A DNA stretch of 64,000 nucleotides from NCBI RefSeq assembly GCF_033568475.1, contig NW_027331831.1, positions 11,222,001 through 11,286,000 of the forward strand, read 5' to 3'. The number at the start of each line of letters is the position of its first letter. Within the stretch, counting starts at the first letter, position 1. Below the pieces are notes generated by a model that was given only the letters and a program-made list of their open reading frames with translations, did no database searches and was not told the origin of the DNA. Shown here piece by piece: positions 1 to 12,006 of the stretch. A program made the position numbers and the translations under genes. The DNA is from Henckelia pumila. Taxonomy: Eukaryota > Streptophyta > Magnoliopsida > Lamiales > Gesneriaceae.

Positions 1-1204
1 TTATATGTGCATGTATGCAAGTGTACGAGTATCAAGACTCGAGGTCAAGAATATCTGATCAAGAACAAACTTGGGCCTTGGGTAGGTAGCATGTTGTGAC
101 GTCGCTTCAGGAGGTGACCTACATACCCAACTGATGGTAACCTAACATAAGTCTACGTCTCCAACTAATATTGGTGACCTGACACGAGTTTATATGTCCA
201 ACCATATACTGACAGGATAGGGTAACCACCCTATTACAGGATAACATAAGGATACAAGCTCAAGATGATCATGCATGTAGCATAATAACATGTAGATAAA
301 ATCATGTCATATAAATAATGCAACACATAATACATGCATATTCAGAAAGGATATCTCGAACAGTACTTTCGTACCTTTCTAAGACAGATCTTAGAAGCTC
401 CCATCTAGGTTCCAAACCTATATGCAGCAATACAATACATAATAACCATGTATTATCTAACATGCCAAACATCACCTATTATGCTCTAAAAGCCTTAACT
501 AAGTCATAACATACTCCATATTTTTTATAAGGATCCAGAGCTATACCTTCGTCCATCGTTAGCCCATTGATGTTGAATGCCTCAAAGTTTGGGCACAACC
601 TTGATACGACTCCTGGACACCTCGCCAGAGCTCCGCCGCTTGGCCACTACTACAGACACTGTCTGTTATATAAAAACTACTACCTGATTTAACCCTTAAA
701 ATAAGAGTACTCAAAATCCCTTAAAACAAGCTAACATGGGCCAAAGAGAGGTTTATTTGCATCCAAATGAGGTCATCCTCGGCCTTATTTATAGACTTCG
801 ATCGGACGCTTCGACCCCTAGATCGGACGCTCCGACCTATGCATGAGTGCCATGTTCCGATTGGTCAAGATCGGATGCTCCGATCCCACTTTGGAGGCTC
901 CCATCCCATGCATGCAGCTACATGTTCAATTTCTATTGACACGTGCATGGCACTACGATCGGAGGCTCCGATCTCAGTTCGGATGCTCCGATCTGCCCCG
1001 TAGCTTTCGAACTCCAACGATGGCTCCGATCTGGTTTGGACCCTCCGAACTGCCCGATCCCAAAATAAGTCCATTAACCATTTGTCGGGCGTTTTGGAAT
1101 CAATTCCTTGGTCCGTTAGATCATATTAAAATCCATTAATCATGTTTATTATATCTAAACATGATTAAAAAATTAATCTTGTAAAATATAACCGGACAAT
1201 TACA
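1..1204 (-). repeat. Left (3') LTR of a decayed Ty3/gypsy element, entering from outside the window
   Basis: Positions 2 to about 215 are repeated, with few changes, at 4822-5031. The segment ends in TTACA at 1204 and is followed at once by a C-rich tract, which is a polypurine tract on the minus strand. This is the same layout as the complete gypsy element at 52602-52620. The LTR therefore belongs to a minus-strand element and its outer edge lies before base 1. The part around 797-1045 holds several near-palindromic GATCGGA...TCCGATC units. Confidence 0.75.
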
Positions 1205-4200
1205 TTCTCCCCCACTTAAGAGATTTCGTCCTCAAATCATATCTTAAGTACCGAATGAACTTGAATAAGATCAACAGATTCTTATTCTCTTATATCATTT
1301 TACAAGATCTCACTGTAATCCAAATAATTTCCAGTAACAACATGGTCCCTCCACACATGTTAAATCCGTATCCACTGTACCTTGGATGATTGCAAGATGT
1401 AAGACTCATCTACCACAAATCACCACCACAGTGATACATCGAACACATTGTGGATACTAGACCCATATAGCGGCAATGCTTGTCGGTACTATATCTCATT
1501 TATTGTCCAACATCCCATTTGGACCAATAAAATCTAGAGATATCTTTCTGGTAAATCAGCTATATCAACCCCTGGTTGAATTAATTCTAGTCCTTCTAAC
1601 TGTCGCTTCCCCACTTCTTTCTAGAATTATGAAGTATGACATCGTCGTCCGTACAATGTCTCAATTGGTGTCATACCAATACTGTGGTGATAACTGTTGT
1701 TGTACGCGAATTTAATCAGTGTCAACTGATCTTGTCAAGCTGGACCAAAAATCCAAAGTGCAAACTCATAATATATTCTCAAAATAAAGATATTACGTGC
1801 TGACTGGTCATCATTCTCCGAATGATAGGCTGTACTCACATTTGAGAATATTACTTGACTCATACTTGGAACTCCCCCAGAATCTGGAATATTAAATCTG
1901 AAATCTCATTCCCTGAAAATGCTTACTGGTATGCCATGAAAACTCACTATTATCTGAATATGTAATCAATCACTACTGTCAAAAGTGAAGTCTCGATTAC
2001 ACAAAACGAAATGTGCTATCTTGGTGAGTAGATACATCACAACTCTGATAGTATCATAATCCCTCAAGAATACCAGCAAATGGGTCACAAAGTCCATCGT
2101 GATAACTCTCATTTCCGCTCAGGAATTGATAACTATGATACAAACTTCCAGATTGTCGATGTTCAGTCTAAATCTGTTGACACACCCAATATTAGGAAAC
2201 ATACTGATACTCAAAACGTTTCATACCTTTCTACCAGAACTGAGTACACAAGTCTTTGTACATCAAAAGGATTCTCGTACTAATGACTAACACTTTGTCA
2301 TAACACATGTGACAATGTCGTTGTCCACAATTCCTGATTTCCTTAACCCTTCAGTTTCTCTTCTTGGAATAACAAAATTCTCATAAGTTCACTAATCTTT
2401 ATCTCCAACGATGTCAGACGATAATCAAAATTAGCCACTGGTGCAATTACTGCACCAATCTGGACCTACCACCAAACTATTCATGTCCAAACCATAGACA
2501 TAAGTTTTATTAATCTTTGGACTAATTTCAATTCAAATGATCATACTATATCTTGTACAACCTCTATTATCATGGAAATCTCATTCCATATCTTTGACGA
2601 AGCCAGACGATAATCTAATGATCAATGATAACTTACATGGCTCAATCAGCAACTTTGATCTCGTTGCCATAAGTCTGCTAATTCCTAACACTTATAATTA
2701 CAAAGTTCGCACTGAACTCAACATTCCTATTTATGACAGAATCAGACAATAACAATTTCAAATCCCTTGACCAGCACTATCCCAATACCCAAACTAAATC
2801 CAAAGGATTCCAACTATCGCTAAACATCCTTCTAATTGTTATATTCTTTGTTAAGACTGCTCATTTATGACTGAAGTAGCCTTCCCCAATAGCCTATCTG
2901 AAGCAATCCTTCCAGAGAACACTGCGCAGGTCGCGCTTCCCTTCCCGTTTCGAATAAGCTAGCACAGTTCTCATCACCTGATATAACTCATCTCTGAGTC
3001 TCTAATGAAATCTATCATTACAGAGCAACACCCCTATCCGGGTCAAAGTCCCATTACTGGTCTAGGAAAACCACCTATAATTAATTGATATGAAAAGAAG
3101 CACAAATCAAATCCCGAGTCTACAAACATCTGATAAACCAACCCAGTACATACCTTACAATTGGAATTAAATCCTAAAATCCCAAATCGAAGGCCAAAAC
3201 CTATCTGTTCATAACGATCACTTGTCAAGGAAAATTCCTTCCAAGACTAATTCTGACAGCAGAAAATCCTTAATCTATATCTATGACGAAGTCAGAAGAT
3301 AACTAATTTCCTTGGATACTAAATTTCAATATTAACTAAATCTTCAAGAGAGATTTCAAATATCGAATATCTATACCCCTACTGTGACTGTTTCAAATTA
3401 CCAGACTGAGATAGCCTCCCCCTGAATAGCTATCTGAAGCAAGAAAAGCTCACAGACACCCTCTGAAGCACGAAAAGGCTCCCAGAGTAATAAGCATGGG
3501 GTCATACTTCTTTTCCGTCTAGTCATATATCCACACAGTCCACAACACTTGGTATAATTCATAACTGTGCCCCTGATGAAAACACATCATACTTGTAAAA
3601 CACTAAGTCTCCATAGAATATTCTAGGAAATACATATAGAACTATTCAACTGGGAACATGCATAATTCAATCCTAATTATACACATGTTTTAAACAAATA
3701 ACTGATCCTTTATTAAATAATATCAAGATAATCCCAAAGATTACAATTATAATACTTGAACTACTAACCCAGGTTCTTATACAATCTTCATCACAATCCC
3801 ATGAAATAAACAACTACATCCAATTACATCGGAAGATGTACAATGAAATGAGAACTGATACATCAAAATGTCTAGAATCATTAATACATATGATTCAAAT
3901 ACTTACAACTGAAATACTGTTTACAACAAAATTTAATACAGTATTTAAAACCCCAAATACAATGAAAATCTTACAATCTGACTAAATGCAAAAATCTCTC
4001 ATTTCGTCTACTGATCTTGAACATGAGGTTTTCCGTCTGCCACACACGAAAGCATCAATGCAGGCATGTCAGTAGACCTTCTCCTTCGCAAGATCTAAAA
4101 GATTTTATCCTACTAGCGATGCCCAAAGTCATGAGGCATTCTCTTGGCAGGATCTTCTGACAATCTCTCCAACTACTTGTGGAGAGTCTTTCTTTGGTTA

Positions 4201-4535
4201 AAGTCGGATGGGTAGTAACACACCATGTGCTCCAACCAATCTTCGAGGTGGCTTCCTTGGTCGAAGTTGAATGAATGACTACATGTCACACATTCCATTC
4301 AACCCTTAGAAGTGCCTGGAGTTGATAACTGGATTTTATCTTCCAGTTCCATCATGCTGGGATCCATATAATACGAAATTCTGATGCCAACTTTTACGAT
4401 CTTGGAAAAGCCTAGGTATTTTGCTATTCCAATTCCTGATACTGCTATTGTCATTGAATCCGACTTGTAATCCTACAAAGGATAACCCAATATCAACACT
4501 AAGTCCCAAAGAATCTTATTGCATGCGCTGATACC
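1205..4535 (-). pseudogene. Decayed gypsy internal region (gag-pol relic)
   Basis: No long ORF remains, but the minus strand still aligns by eye with the intact gypsy pol in this window. The block at 2080-2135 matches the integrase segment at about 53670-53725. The block at 1920-1980 matches about 53520-53580. The block at 1430-1475 matches the C-terminal region at about 52880-52910. The order is the same, so this is one old minus-strand polyprotein eroded by substitutions and indels. A primer-binding-site-like sequence complementary to TGGTATCAG lies at 4528-4536, next to the right LTR. The gag part (about 3500-4500) is too decayed to delimit. Confidence 0.7.
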
Positions 4536-4536
4536 A

Positions 4537-5031
4537 TAAATATAGTGACCTGCACCGAAATCACCTACTAATCAGATGCTTAAGCATGCAATTAAACAAT
4601 AATCAATCATAATCAGAGATAAACCGTGGAAACTAAATAACTAAAATACCAACATGTTAAAACCTAGTGGCTGACTCTGCAACCCTGCCTTGGTTACCAC
4701 TCAATCTCCAGATCCCTAGGAGGACTACCTGCAACTGCCCCGTCGAATGAGGTGTCCAAAAACAACAGTACGAGGACGTGAGCATAAAACGCTCAGTACG
4801 AGAGTATGAGTATACAATATTATATGTGCATGTATGCAAGTGTAGGGGTATCAAGACTCTAGGTCAAGAATATCTGATCAAGAACAGACTTGGGCGCTGG
4901 GTAGGTAGCACGTTGTGTCGTCGCTTCAGGAGGTGACCTACATACCCAACTGATGGTGACCTGACATAAGTCTACGTGCCCAACCAATATTGGTGACCTG
5001 ACACGAGTTTATATGTCCAACCATCTAATGA
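4537..5031 (-). repeat. Right (5') LTR of the decayed gypsy element, truncated
   Basis: It begins just after the primer-binding-site-like sequence, and 4822-5031 repeats positions 2-215. Similarity stops abruptly near 5025-5031, where an unrelated sequence begins. About 0.8-0.9 kb of the LTR is therefore missing, through deletion or replacement by later material. The exact inner boundary is uncertain because no clean TG dinucleotide follows the primer site. Confidence 0.65.
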
Positions 5032-5089
5032 CAATAAAATAATCTCCCTGATTTTATAACTAGAGAATATTTATCATGTTTTCACATAT

Positions 5090-5870
5090 GAGTTTTTCAG
5101 GTCGAGGTACTTACTCATATAGAGGAAGAGGTGGAAGAGGATTATCTCTCAAGTTATTGCTCAGCATGAAAATAACAAGCTATTAGCTCAACACGATTGT
5201 AACCCATCTGGGAGTAATACTCCAGAAAAAGATAATTCATTATATGATGAATTTCAGGAATTCTTAAAACCGAAAAAATAAAAAGAAGGAAATACTCCTT
5301 ACTCATCGGCGTCATATTCCAATATTACAAAAGAAGATGAGAATGATTCTACATTTACTGAAAGTGAATGTCAAGATATAATTCTTCTAGCTTATAGAAG
5401 AAAAAAAATATACAATGGATGAAAACTCTCTGCACTATCATGAAAAGATATTTATCAAACACATCATATGTGAATGGATCTTTTTAAAAAAAGAGAAATA
5501 TATGAAAATCTTCTTTTATCCACAAAAACTGCGGAAATTACTCTTTTTTCTGGGAATACCCAACAACAACGAGTTTATAACTTCTCAAAGTTTATTATTA
5601 AAAATATTATATCTATTAAAGAATGGATAATTTCTCCGTTGGTTGAAAAAAAATTATATTTTCTATTTATAAAATGAATTTCAAATTCAATTATTGGGAT
5701 TATGTAAAAGGTTTTAATAAAACATTATTCTATGAAAAAAAAAAAGCATTCTTTGTTTTTAAAAATCTGCGAAAATATTTTTTGAATCCAATTTATAATT
5801 GATTTTTAGACTGGTGGAAAATATTCGGCCCCTCTACAAAAATTATTCTATCTTCACTTGGTTCAATGGA
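5090..5870 (+). pseudogene. Unassigned retroelement-like coding relic
   Basis: Readable plus-strand coding continues across 5090-5870 in fragments broken by stop codons and frameshifts. The first part encodes a short Arg/Gly-rich segment (5096-5140). Later parts give a Lys/Glu-rich stretch and aromatic-rich blocks with several Trp residues. The composition and state of decay suggest a reverse-transcribing element ORF, either an LTR retrotransposon or an old endogenous pararetrovirus-like insertion. No catalytic motif was seen, so the family is not assigned. It abuts the truncated gypsy LTR on its left. Confidence 0.3.
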
Positions 5871-6208
5871 TATGATAATGTATGCATAAAGTATATTGAG
5901 ATTATTGAATGAATTGGATTGGATTGAAATAAATAATGATATGTTTGATTTGAATGATTAATAACAGGATTGAGATAATGATAAAATATAAATTTATTTT
6001 TTACTCTTAACATTATAAATAAAATTTAAATATTAATGTTAAATAAATAATATATTAATAATTAAAATATGGTGAATAGTAATTAAATTAATTATTAAAT
6101 TAGTTATATTATAAATTTTATTTATTTATTTATTATTATATTAATAATTATTACATTTTCACTCTTTTCAACTCTCGTCTTCCTCCCCCTCCCATCCTCA
6201 AAATCTCT
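5871..6208. other. AT-rich gene-free spacer
   Basis: This is an AT-rich stretch with short TTTA/ATTA runs. No coding, RNA or terminal-repeat signal was seen. The last 50 bases before 6209 are pyrimidine-rich, as plant 5' leaders often are. Confidence 0.5.
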
Positions 6209-6577
6209 ATGAATTTACAGAAAAAATCACCCACAACTGCCAAGAAAACCAATGATGACAGCCAAAATCTTGACCCCCGATCAAGATTCCTTGCCCGAAC
6301 CACTACCGGATATCACCGACCCCCAAGCCTGAACTCCAATCTAACATTGGAGAGGAATTCAAGACAGCTGAAATCAACGTCCAGGCTCCAAGAATCGTCC
6401 CCCTTGCCTCCTGATCTCAACAAAGTTTATGAAGAAATCGATCAATACATTTCTAATCTATTGCATCGAAGGGAGATGATCAATATACCCCCTCGACGTC
6501 TCAATTTTCGTCGAGCAATTTCATCAAGAAATTTGTTGTTCTTGTTGAAGCCAAGGAAAAAAAGGATAGTCACGTAA
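6209..6577 (+). CDS. Hypothetical small basic protein (122 aa)
   Basis: The 122-codon ORF is uninterrupted and follows a C/T-rich leader (6155-6208). The protein is rich in Ser, Pro, Asn and Arg, has no signal peptide or membrane segment, and ends in a strongly basic tail (residues 95-122, many Arg/Lys). A segment near residues 69-85 could form a short amphipathic helix. I recognise no domain. It sits about 90 bp outside the left end of the Harbinger transposon, so it could be a small host gene, the 5' exon of a gene cut off by later insertions, or chance coding. Confidence 0.3.
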   Translation: MNLQKKSPTTAKKTNDDSQNLDPRSRFLARTTTGYHRPPSLNSNLTLERNSRQLKSTSRLQESSPLPPDLNKVYEEIDQYISNLLHRREMINIPPRRLNFRRAISSRNLLFLLKPRKKRIVT

Positions 6578-7494
6578 AATGTGTAAACTGATGAGGGTAA
6601 TATTGTAAATCGCAGCTACTATTTGGGGGTACTGTACAAATATGGATTCCGAATACCTTGTTCACGTAGGCCCAGTTTGACTCGCTGGATAAGAGTGTGA
6701 TTGGGTTTTTAATCACTACTCATCCAACGTTTCTTTCGTTTTTGGTGTCTTTTATCTAGTCCATGGGCCCGACATTATATTCTGAAAAGTAGGCAGTAGA
6801 CATCCCAATCTTGCCGTGTGATGATTTCTATCAACATCAATAGTGTCAAAGAATTTTACAATTTTACCCTCGTTTAAATATATGAAAATATTAAACCTCA
6901 CCATTTTAGATCTGATTCATTAGAAAACGCATGTGTTGGGCTTCATCTGCAAAAAATGTAGAGAACGAGATCGATTTCCACAAGGTAAAAATCATCGAAC
7001 TCTTCTTCAAACCATGTATATCTTTGGAAATGGTTTTCACACACTGGAAAAATGTGGCAGGAAGGAAACTTTCAAGTGTTGAAACCAGTTGGGCGATTTT
7101 CTAACTCTCGAAGCTCTGGGAGGAACTAGAACCAGTGAAACACGGTTTACTGCTGTTCGAAAGAGATATCAAAAGTTAAGAATCCCGGTAAGATGTTAGG
7201 TTACCCAAATACTAGACTAATTTTGTTGAAAAACACACGTATTGCTCTTGTTTTTTTTATTTATTTTATATATTTTTTCTTCAAGAAATAATTCTTGATA
7301 AAGAAAATTTCTTGAGTTCATCCCCATTAGTGTTACACTTTACTGCCAATATGCAAGTAATGTACTGTCCTGATTTTTTTTTATTTCTTTTAGTTCTGGA
7401 ATGATATTTTTTATAGATTGGTTTTGAAAGAAAATATAATTACAGATTTGAACAAATGCATACATAATAATCTTCCTATGCGCAGACCTCTGTT

Positions 7495-8935
7495 ATGGAT
7501 GTGAATTGTGTAAAATTATTTATATTCATAATATGGCAGAGTTGGTTTGCCATGCCTGAAGAAGATGGATATGCCCAAGAGTTGCTAGTACTACAACAAA
7601 TCCTTATATCTTCATTTGTGTTCATTACTGTTGTATCACGTTTCTACATTAAGTTTGTATCTCGAAAAAAAAGTAGACTGCATAGAAGAGGCGTACGACA
7701 CAATGATTCTGAAAGAATAAATGCTCAAATCAGTCACTTACATAGGATAATTGAAGTCGGAGACATTCAGTGTGTTGTTAATTTGAGGATGACACGTAAT
7801 GTGTTCGCATGACTATGTTACCTACTCACCCATATAGGTGGATTAGTGGAATCTAGGTACGTACGAGTTGAAGAGAAGGTTGCAATGTTCTTGTCTATTC
7901 TAGAGCACCATAAGAAAAATAGAATTATTGGCCACGACTACCGACGAAGTGGCCATACTGTTAGCAGTCATTTCCATGAAGTGCTTAGATGTGTTTTGAA
8001 ACTACACCCACTACTTCTTGTGAAACCAACTCCTGTGGAAGATAATTGCTCAAGTGAAACTTGGAAATGGTTCAAGGTATGTTTACTTATGCTTCTGTAC
8101 AATAATAAGTTATTTCAATTACCATTAAGTATTCATTTTCTTATTACTTTGAATCATTTAAATCCAGTGCTTTCATCATTTTTATATAGGGTTGTCTTGG
8201 CGCATTGGATGGTACCTATGTTAGTGTTCAAGTACCAAATAAAGACAAGGCAAGATATAGAACAAGGAAAGGAACAACGGCTCTTAATGTACTGGGTGTT
8301 TGTGACCGCAATATGAATTTTATTTACGCATTAACAGGTTGGGAAGGATCGGCTGCAGATGCTAGAGTTCTTCGAGATGCAATTACCCAGGAAGATGGTT
8401 TAAAGATTCCAAGAGGTAAAATTTACCTTTCCTCTAATCTTTATAATATTATTTTTATTATAAAAATCGTATAATTAAATTTAGTGTATTCATTGTAGGG
8501 TGTTATTATCTATGTGATAATGGTTATGCAAATGTGGAGGGCTTTTTAACACCATATAGGAGAACACGGTATCATCTGAATGATTGGACAATTGGAGCTA
8601 CTGGTCCACAGAACTACAAAGAATATTTTAATTCAAAGCATTGTCGCGCACGAAATGTCATTGAACGAGCATTTAGTTTTCTAAAGAGATGATGGGCAGT
8701 TCTCAGGAGTCCAACATTTTACTCCTTACAAGTGCAGAACCGTATGATATTGGCATGTATGCTTCTACATAATTTTATTCGATCTGAAATGCCTGAAGAT
8801 CCACTGGAGGAGGTTGACGAAGCAAGTAATTGCAATACGGAAAATATTGAAGAAGATTTCATTGATAACATTGAGTCATCTCCATCTTGGGAGTTGTGGC
8901 GAGATGACCTTGCGATGTCGATGTATAATAGTTAA
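7495..8935 (+). pseudogene. Harbinger transposase (DDE, nuclease HARBI1-like), inactivated
   Basis: Three exons can be read: about 7495-8076, 8190-8415 and 8499-8935, joined by GT-AG introns. Exon 2 opens with [11 protein letters not shown], carrying the first catalytic Asp. Exon 3 has YYLCDNGYAN with the second Asp and ARNVIERAFSFLKR with the catalytic Glu, so the DDE triad is present. The N-terminal region has the usual helix-turn-helix-like segment around 7846-8076. Two TGA codons interrupt the frame, at 7810-7812 and at 8690-8692. The second comes directly after the conserved Leu-Lys-Arg, where an Arg is usual, so it is most simply a CGA-to-TGA transition. The C-terminal tail is acidic. 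The frame is otherwise well preserved, so inactivation looks recent. The true start may lie upstream of 7495. Confidence 0.85.
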
Positions 8936-9223
8936 CGAAATACTCCTGTCATGACCTACAACCTAGTGTCCTAGTATATTTTGGTTGCCCTCTTGTGTAT
9001 TTGGTTTCTGTATTGACTTAGAAAAATTCAATGCTTTATCGTGACATAAATAAGTTTTTGTGGTGGCTATGATACTGATGTTTGATATATTCTATGTGAT
9101 ACGTGCTTGCTGTTTTTTATGCAATAATGCACACATTTATTTTGTACTATCGTTATCATGGTCACTTTATTGTTTCTTACATGTTTATTATTGGTGGTAG
9201 GTATTCTGGTAACATAATTACAC

Positions 9224-10238
9224 ATGGACATCGGAGCTTCTACTAATACAGCGTCAAGTCGGAGAAAGAAATCAGATAAAAGTAGAAGGGCGTGGACTAT
9301 GCAGGAGGAGGAAGTTCTGGTACAAGCATTGAAGGATGCAGTAGCTAATGGCTGGAAAAGCGAGAATGGTTTCAAATGTGGGTACCTGAATGTATTGGAA
9401 AAACATATAATGAAAATATTCCCACATACTGACTTACGTGGAATCCCTCATATCAACTCAAAAATACATGTGTGGAAAAAAACTCATGGAACGTTGGTTA
9501 CAATGCTGAGTAGAAGTGGAATTGGTTGGAACGAGTCACAAAAAATGATCGAGGCAACAAATGAAGGTTGGGAAGCATTTGTGAAGGTAAATAAAGTAGT
9601 CAGAATGTTTCTATGTATACCGTAACCATATATTATTTATTTAACTTTACAAATTCTTTCCTTTGACAGATTGATAATAACGTGCGTACATGGCGCTACA
9701 AATCGTGGCCTTATTATCCAGATTGGTTTGAGATATTTGGATGCGATCGTGCAACAGGACAACATGCACAGAATTTTGCTACCGCAGTGCAACATGTGCT
9801 TGAAATTGGTGATGACAAGGCCGCTGAAATGGAAGTAGGCTTAGAAGACATATTCCGTGATATCGAGGGGGTGGTGAATGTAATTCAGTCAACAATCCAA
9901 GTCCATTAAATACCTCTGGGAGTCAGAAGTCGACTTCAAAGAAGCGTAAAAAGCCGACGAAAGGTGAAGAACTATTTGTCGATGTCATCAATAACTTTAC
10001 TGCTATGACTAAGGAGGCGATATCCGATCTTGGTAAACGTATTAGCCACGACCACGAGATTGCGGTACCTGTTTCAAAGGATCTATTGGATGTGCTTCAA
10101 GGGATTACTGGGCTGACAAGGGATGAACGACAAATTGCAGCTGAGATATTGATGGAGAAGCCGAAAAAGTTAGCAGTGTTCTTGAGCCTCCAAGACGATG
10201 AGAAATTATCGTTTATAAGGAGGATTTCAAAAAATTAG
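9224..10238 (+). pseudogene. Harbinger Myb/SANT-like DNA-binding protein, frameshifted
   Basis: Exon 1 (9224-9586) starts at an ATG and encodes a basic N-terminus followed by a Myb/SANT-like domain with the spaced Trp residues of the PF12776 type (AWTMQEEEV near residue 23, then W at about 44). Exon 2 starts at 9670 after a TTTGACAG acceptor and continues the domain (WRYKSWPYYPDWFEIFG). The frame stops at 9909, but a different frame carries the expected continuation, a basic KKRKK-like segment and a helical C-terminus, to the stop at 10238. A 1-2 base indel or an unrecognised tiny intron near 9885-9900 explains this. In PIF/Harbinger elements this protein helps the transposase bind the termini and enter the nucleus. 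Confidence 0.75.
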
Positions 10239-10879
10239 TGGCAGTGTTTGGTTCGTAATGTCAACTATTTTGTTATGTTATCTTCCACCTTTTGTTAGTG
10301 AACCATATATATGACTCATTATTTTGGGTACTGCTGGTACTTGGAAGGTAAATGCTTAGGTATGTGGAAGGTAATTAATGCTGAAGATAGTGCATATTAG
10401 TATAAAAAAACTGTGTGTTTAATGTTGTACAAAGTAAGAGCCATTGAACTGTGTTCTGGCTATTGTGTTTTGGGTCATTTGTATTGATGTACTATTTTGG
10501 AAGCGCTATAAATATGCACTACGTTGGAAGATGGTGCTCTTGATTCTTTTGTTATGTTGCTTTTGACAAATTAAATGCAAATGGTTTATCAAGCAATACA
10601 CATTTGACTGATAATGCCTCGTTCAAATTCTCACTGACTTTTTTTTTAAACATGTGACAAGCACAACGATGATGGACAATGCGCAAATTCCGTTAAATTT
10701 ACAATAATGAATATGACCACAATGTATGTTATCCCAATTAGATATGTGATTAATCCAAAAGATTAATCAATTGAAAAGTAGAAACAATGAAAACAACAAT
10801 TAAATACACATATATTTCAACAGTAATATAACATTAGATGGAACCTCTTATATATGCATCACAACATCACAATATTTCC

Positions 10880-11012
10880 CACAAAAACCATCACCCACCA
10901 CTAACTTTAACAAGACATCAGACAACCATAATATATCACAAAAACCATGACCGAACACTAACTTAAACAACGCATCAGACAACCAGAATATATCACAAAA
11001 ACCATGACACCG
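10880..11012. repeat. 57-bp tandem repeat, about 2.3 copies
   Basis: The motif CACAAAAACCAT recurs at 10880, 10937 and 10994, exactly 57 bp apart. The intervening bases (ACTAAC, CATCAGACAACCA) are also conserved. It lies inside the Harbinger element between the plus-strand and minus-strand genes. Confidence 0.8.
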
Positions 11013-11116
11013 ACCTAACATAAGTAGAAACCAACCAACCATAACCTATTAACATTGTCCAAAAACAGCAAAAGAGAGGTCCCATATCATAATACATAAC
11101 ATTTCCATATGCATAT

Positions 11117-11545
11117 TCACCCAAGAAGTTTCACAGTCTCACAACTGGCTTGTGAGCTTTGAAGTTCTGTTGAACTTTCTAGGAATTCTTCTGTTTCAAT
11201 GACTGCCATGGTACTAGTACCTACACACTCCGAAGTCTTCAACTTGTTCTTCACCACAGGTTCGAAGTTTACGTTGTCAAGTACAACAGTCTTGGTAACC
11301 AATTTATCCATAGTATTTCTTGTCAATGTCTCTTTCACAGAGAGGGGTTTGTTGATCGCATATTTGTTAACATGAGCTTCAAGCATGCTTGTGTTTGGAC
11401 GTTTCGCAGGTGTGGTCATGACAACTATGTCATCATCTGAATCGACATAGATAACCTCCACATTCTTATTGGAGTGACTCGGCTGCACTTTCCACCAACA
11501 ATTTGTAACACTCTCTTCAGAGGAATGCTGGTATTTTGCAGACAT
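11117..11545 (-). CDS. Harbinger passenger ORF, unknown 142-aa protein
   Basis: The open frame has 142 codons and its ATG is at 11545. The protein is Ser/Thr/Val-rich and hydrophilic, with an acidic patch (VDSDDDIV near residues 35-42) and no signal peptide, membrane helix or recognisable catalytic motif. It may be an exon of a longer transcript that also includes the GRF-type ORF on the same strand about 460 bp upstream. Its place inside the transposon termini and opposite orientation to the transposase make it cargo or an extra element gene. No function is assigned. Confidence 0.45.
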   Translation of the reverse strand: MSAKYQHSSEESVTNCWWKVQPSHSNKNVEVIYVDSDDDIVVMTTPAKRPNTSMLEAHVNKYAINKPLSVKETLTRNTMDKLVTKTVVLDNVNFEPVVKNKLKTSECVGTSTMAVIETEEFLESSTELQSSQASCETVKLLG

Positions 11546-12006
11546 TCTTAGTTTTCAAGGGATGAGGAAGATATATTTCAGATAAATAAGAAGTGTTTCA
11601 TTTGGCCGATATATTATGCACACTGCCTTAAATAAAAAATTACAAGTAAATATTTCACTTATGAAGCATTTACTCTGTTTCTACCTTCCACAACCACCAC
11701 AATAATGTGACAAAACAACCACTAGTCAGAAGTAGAATTCATTTACACTCATGTCATTCTTGAACAGTGACCTTTGCATCAAAACTGAAGAGCTTCATGG
11801 GTTAGGCAAATTTTGAGTAATTAAAATATTTTTTACAATTTTAACTTGATTAATTAAAAAGCAAGACTGGAGTAGTAGAAGCAAAATATTTCATATTCAA
11901 AATATGATGATCCAATACATTACCGTCTATTACAACTACAAAAACACTTACACCACAAAGGTTACAAACACTGCTATAACATATTTCACTAATATTAATC
12001 ATCATA

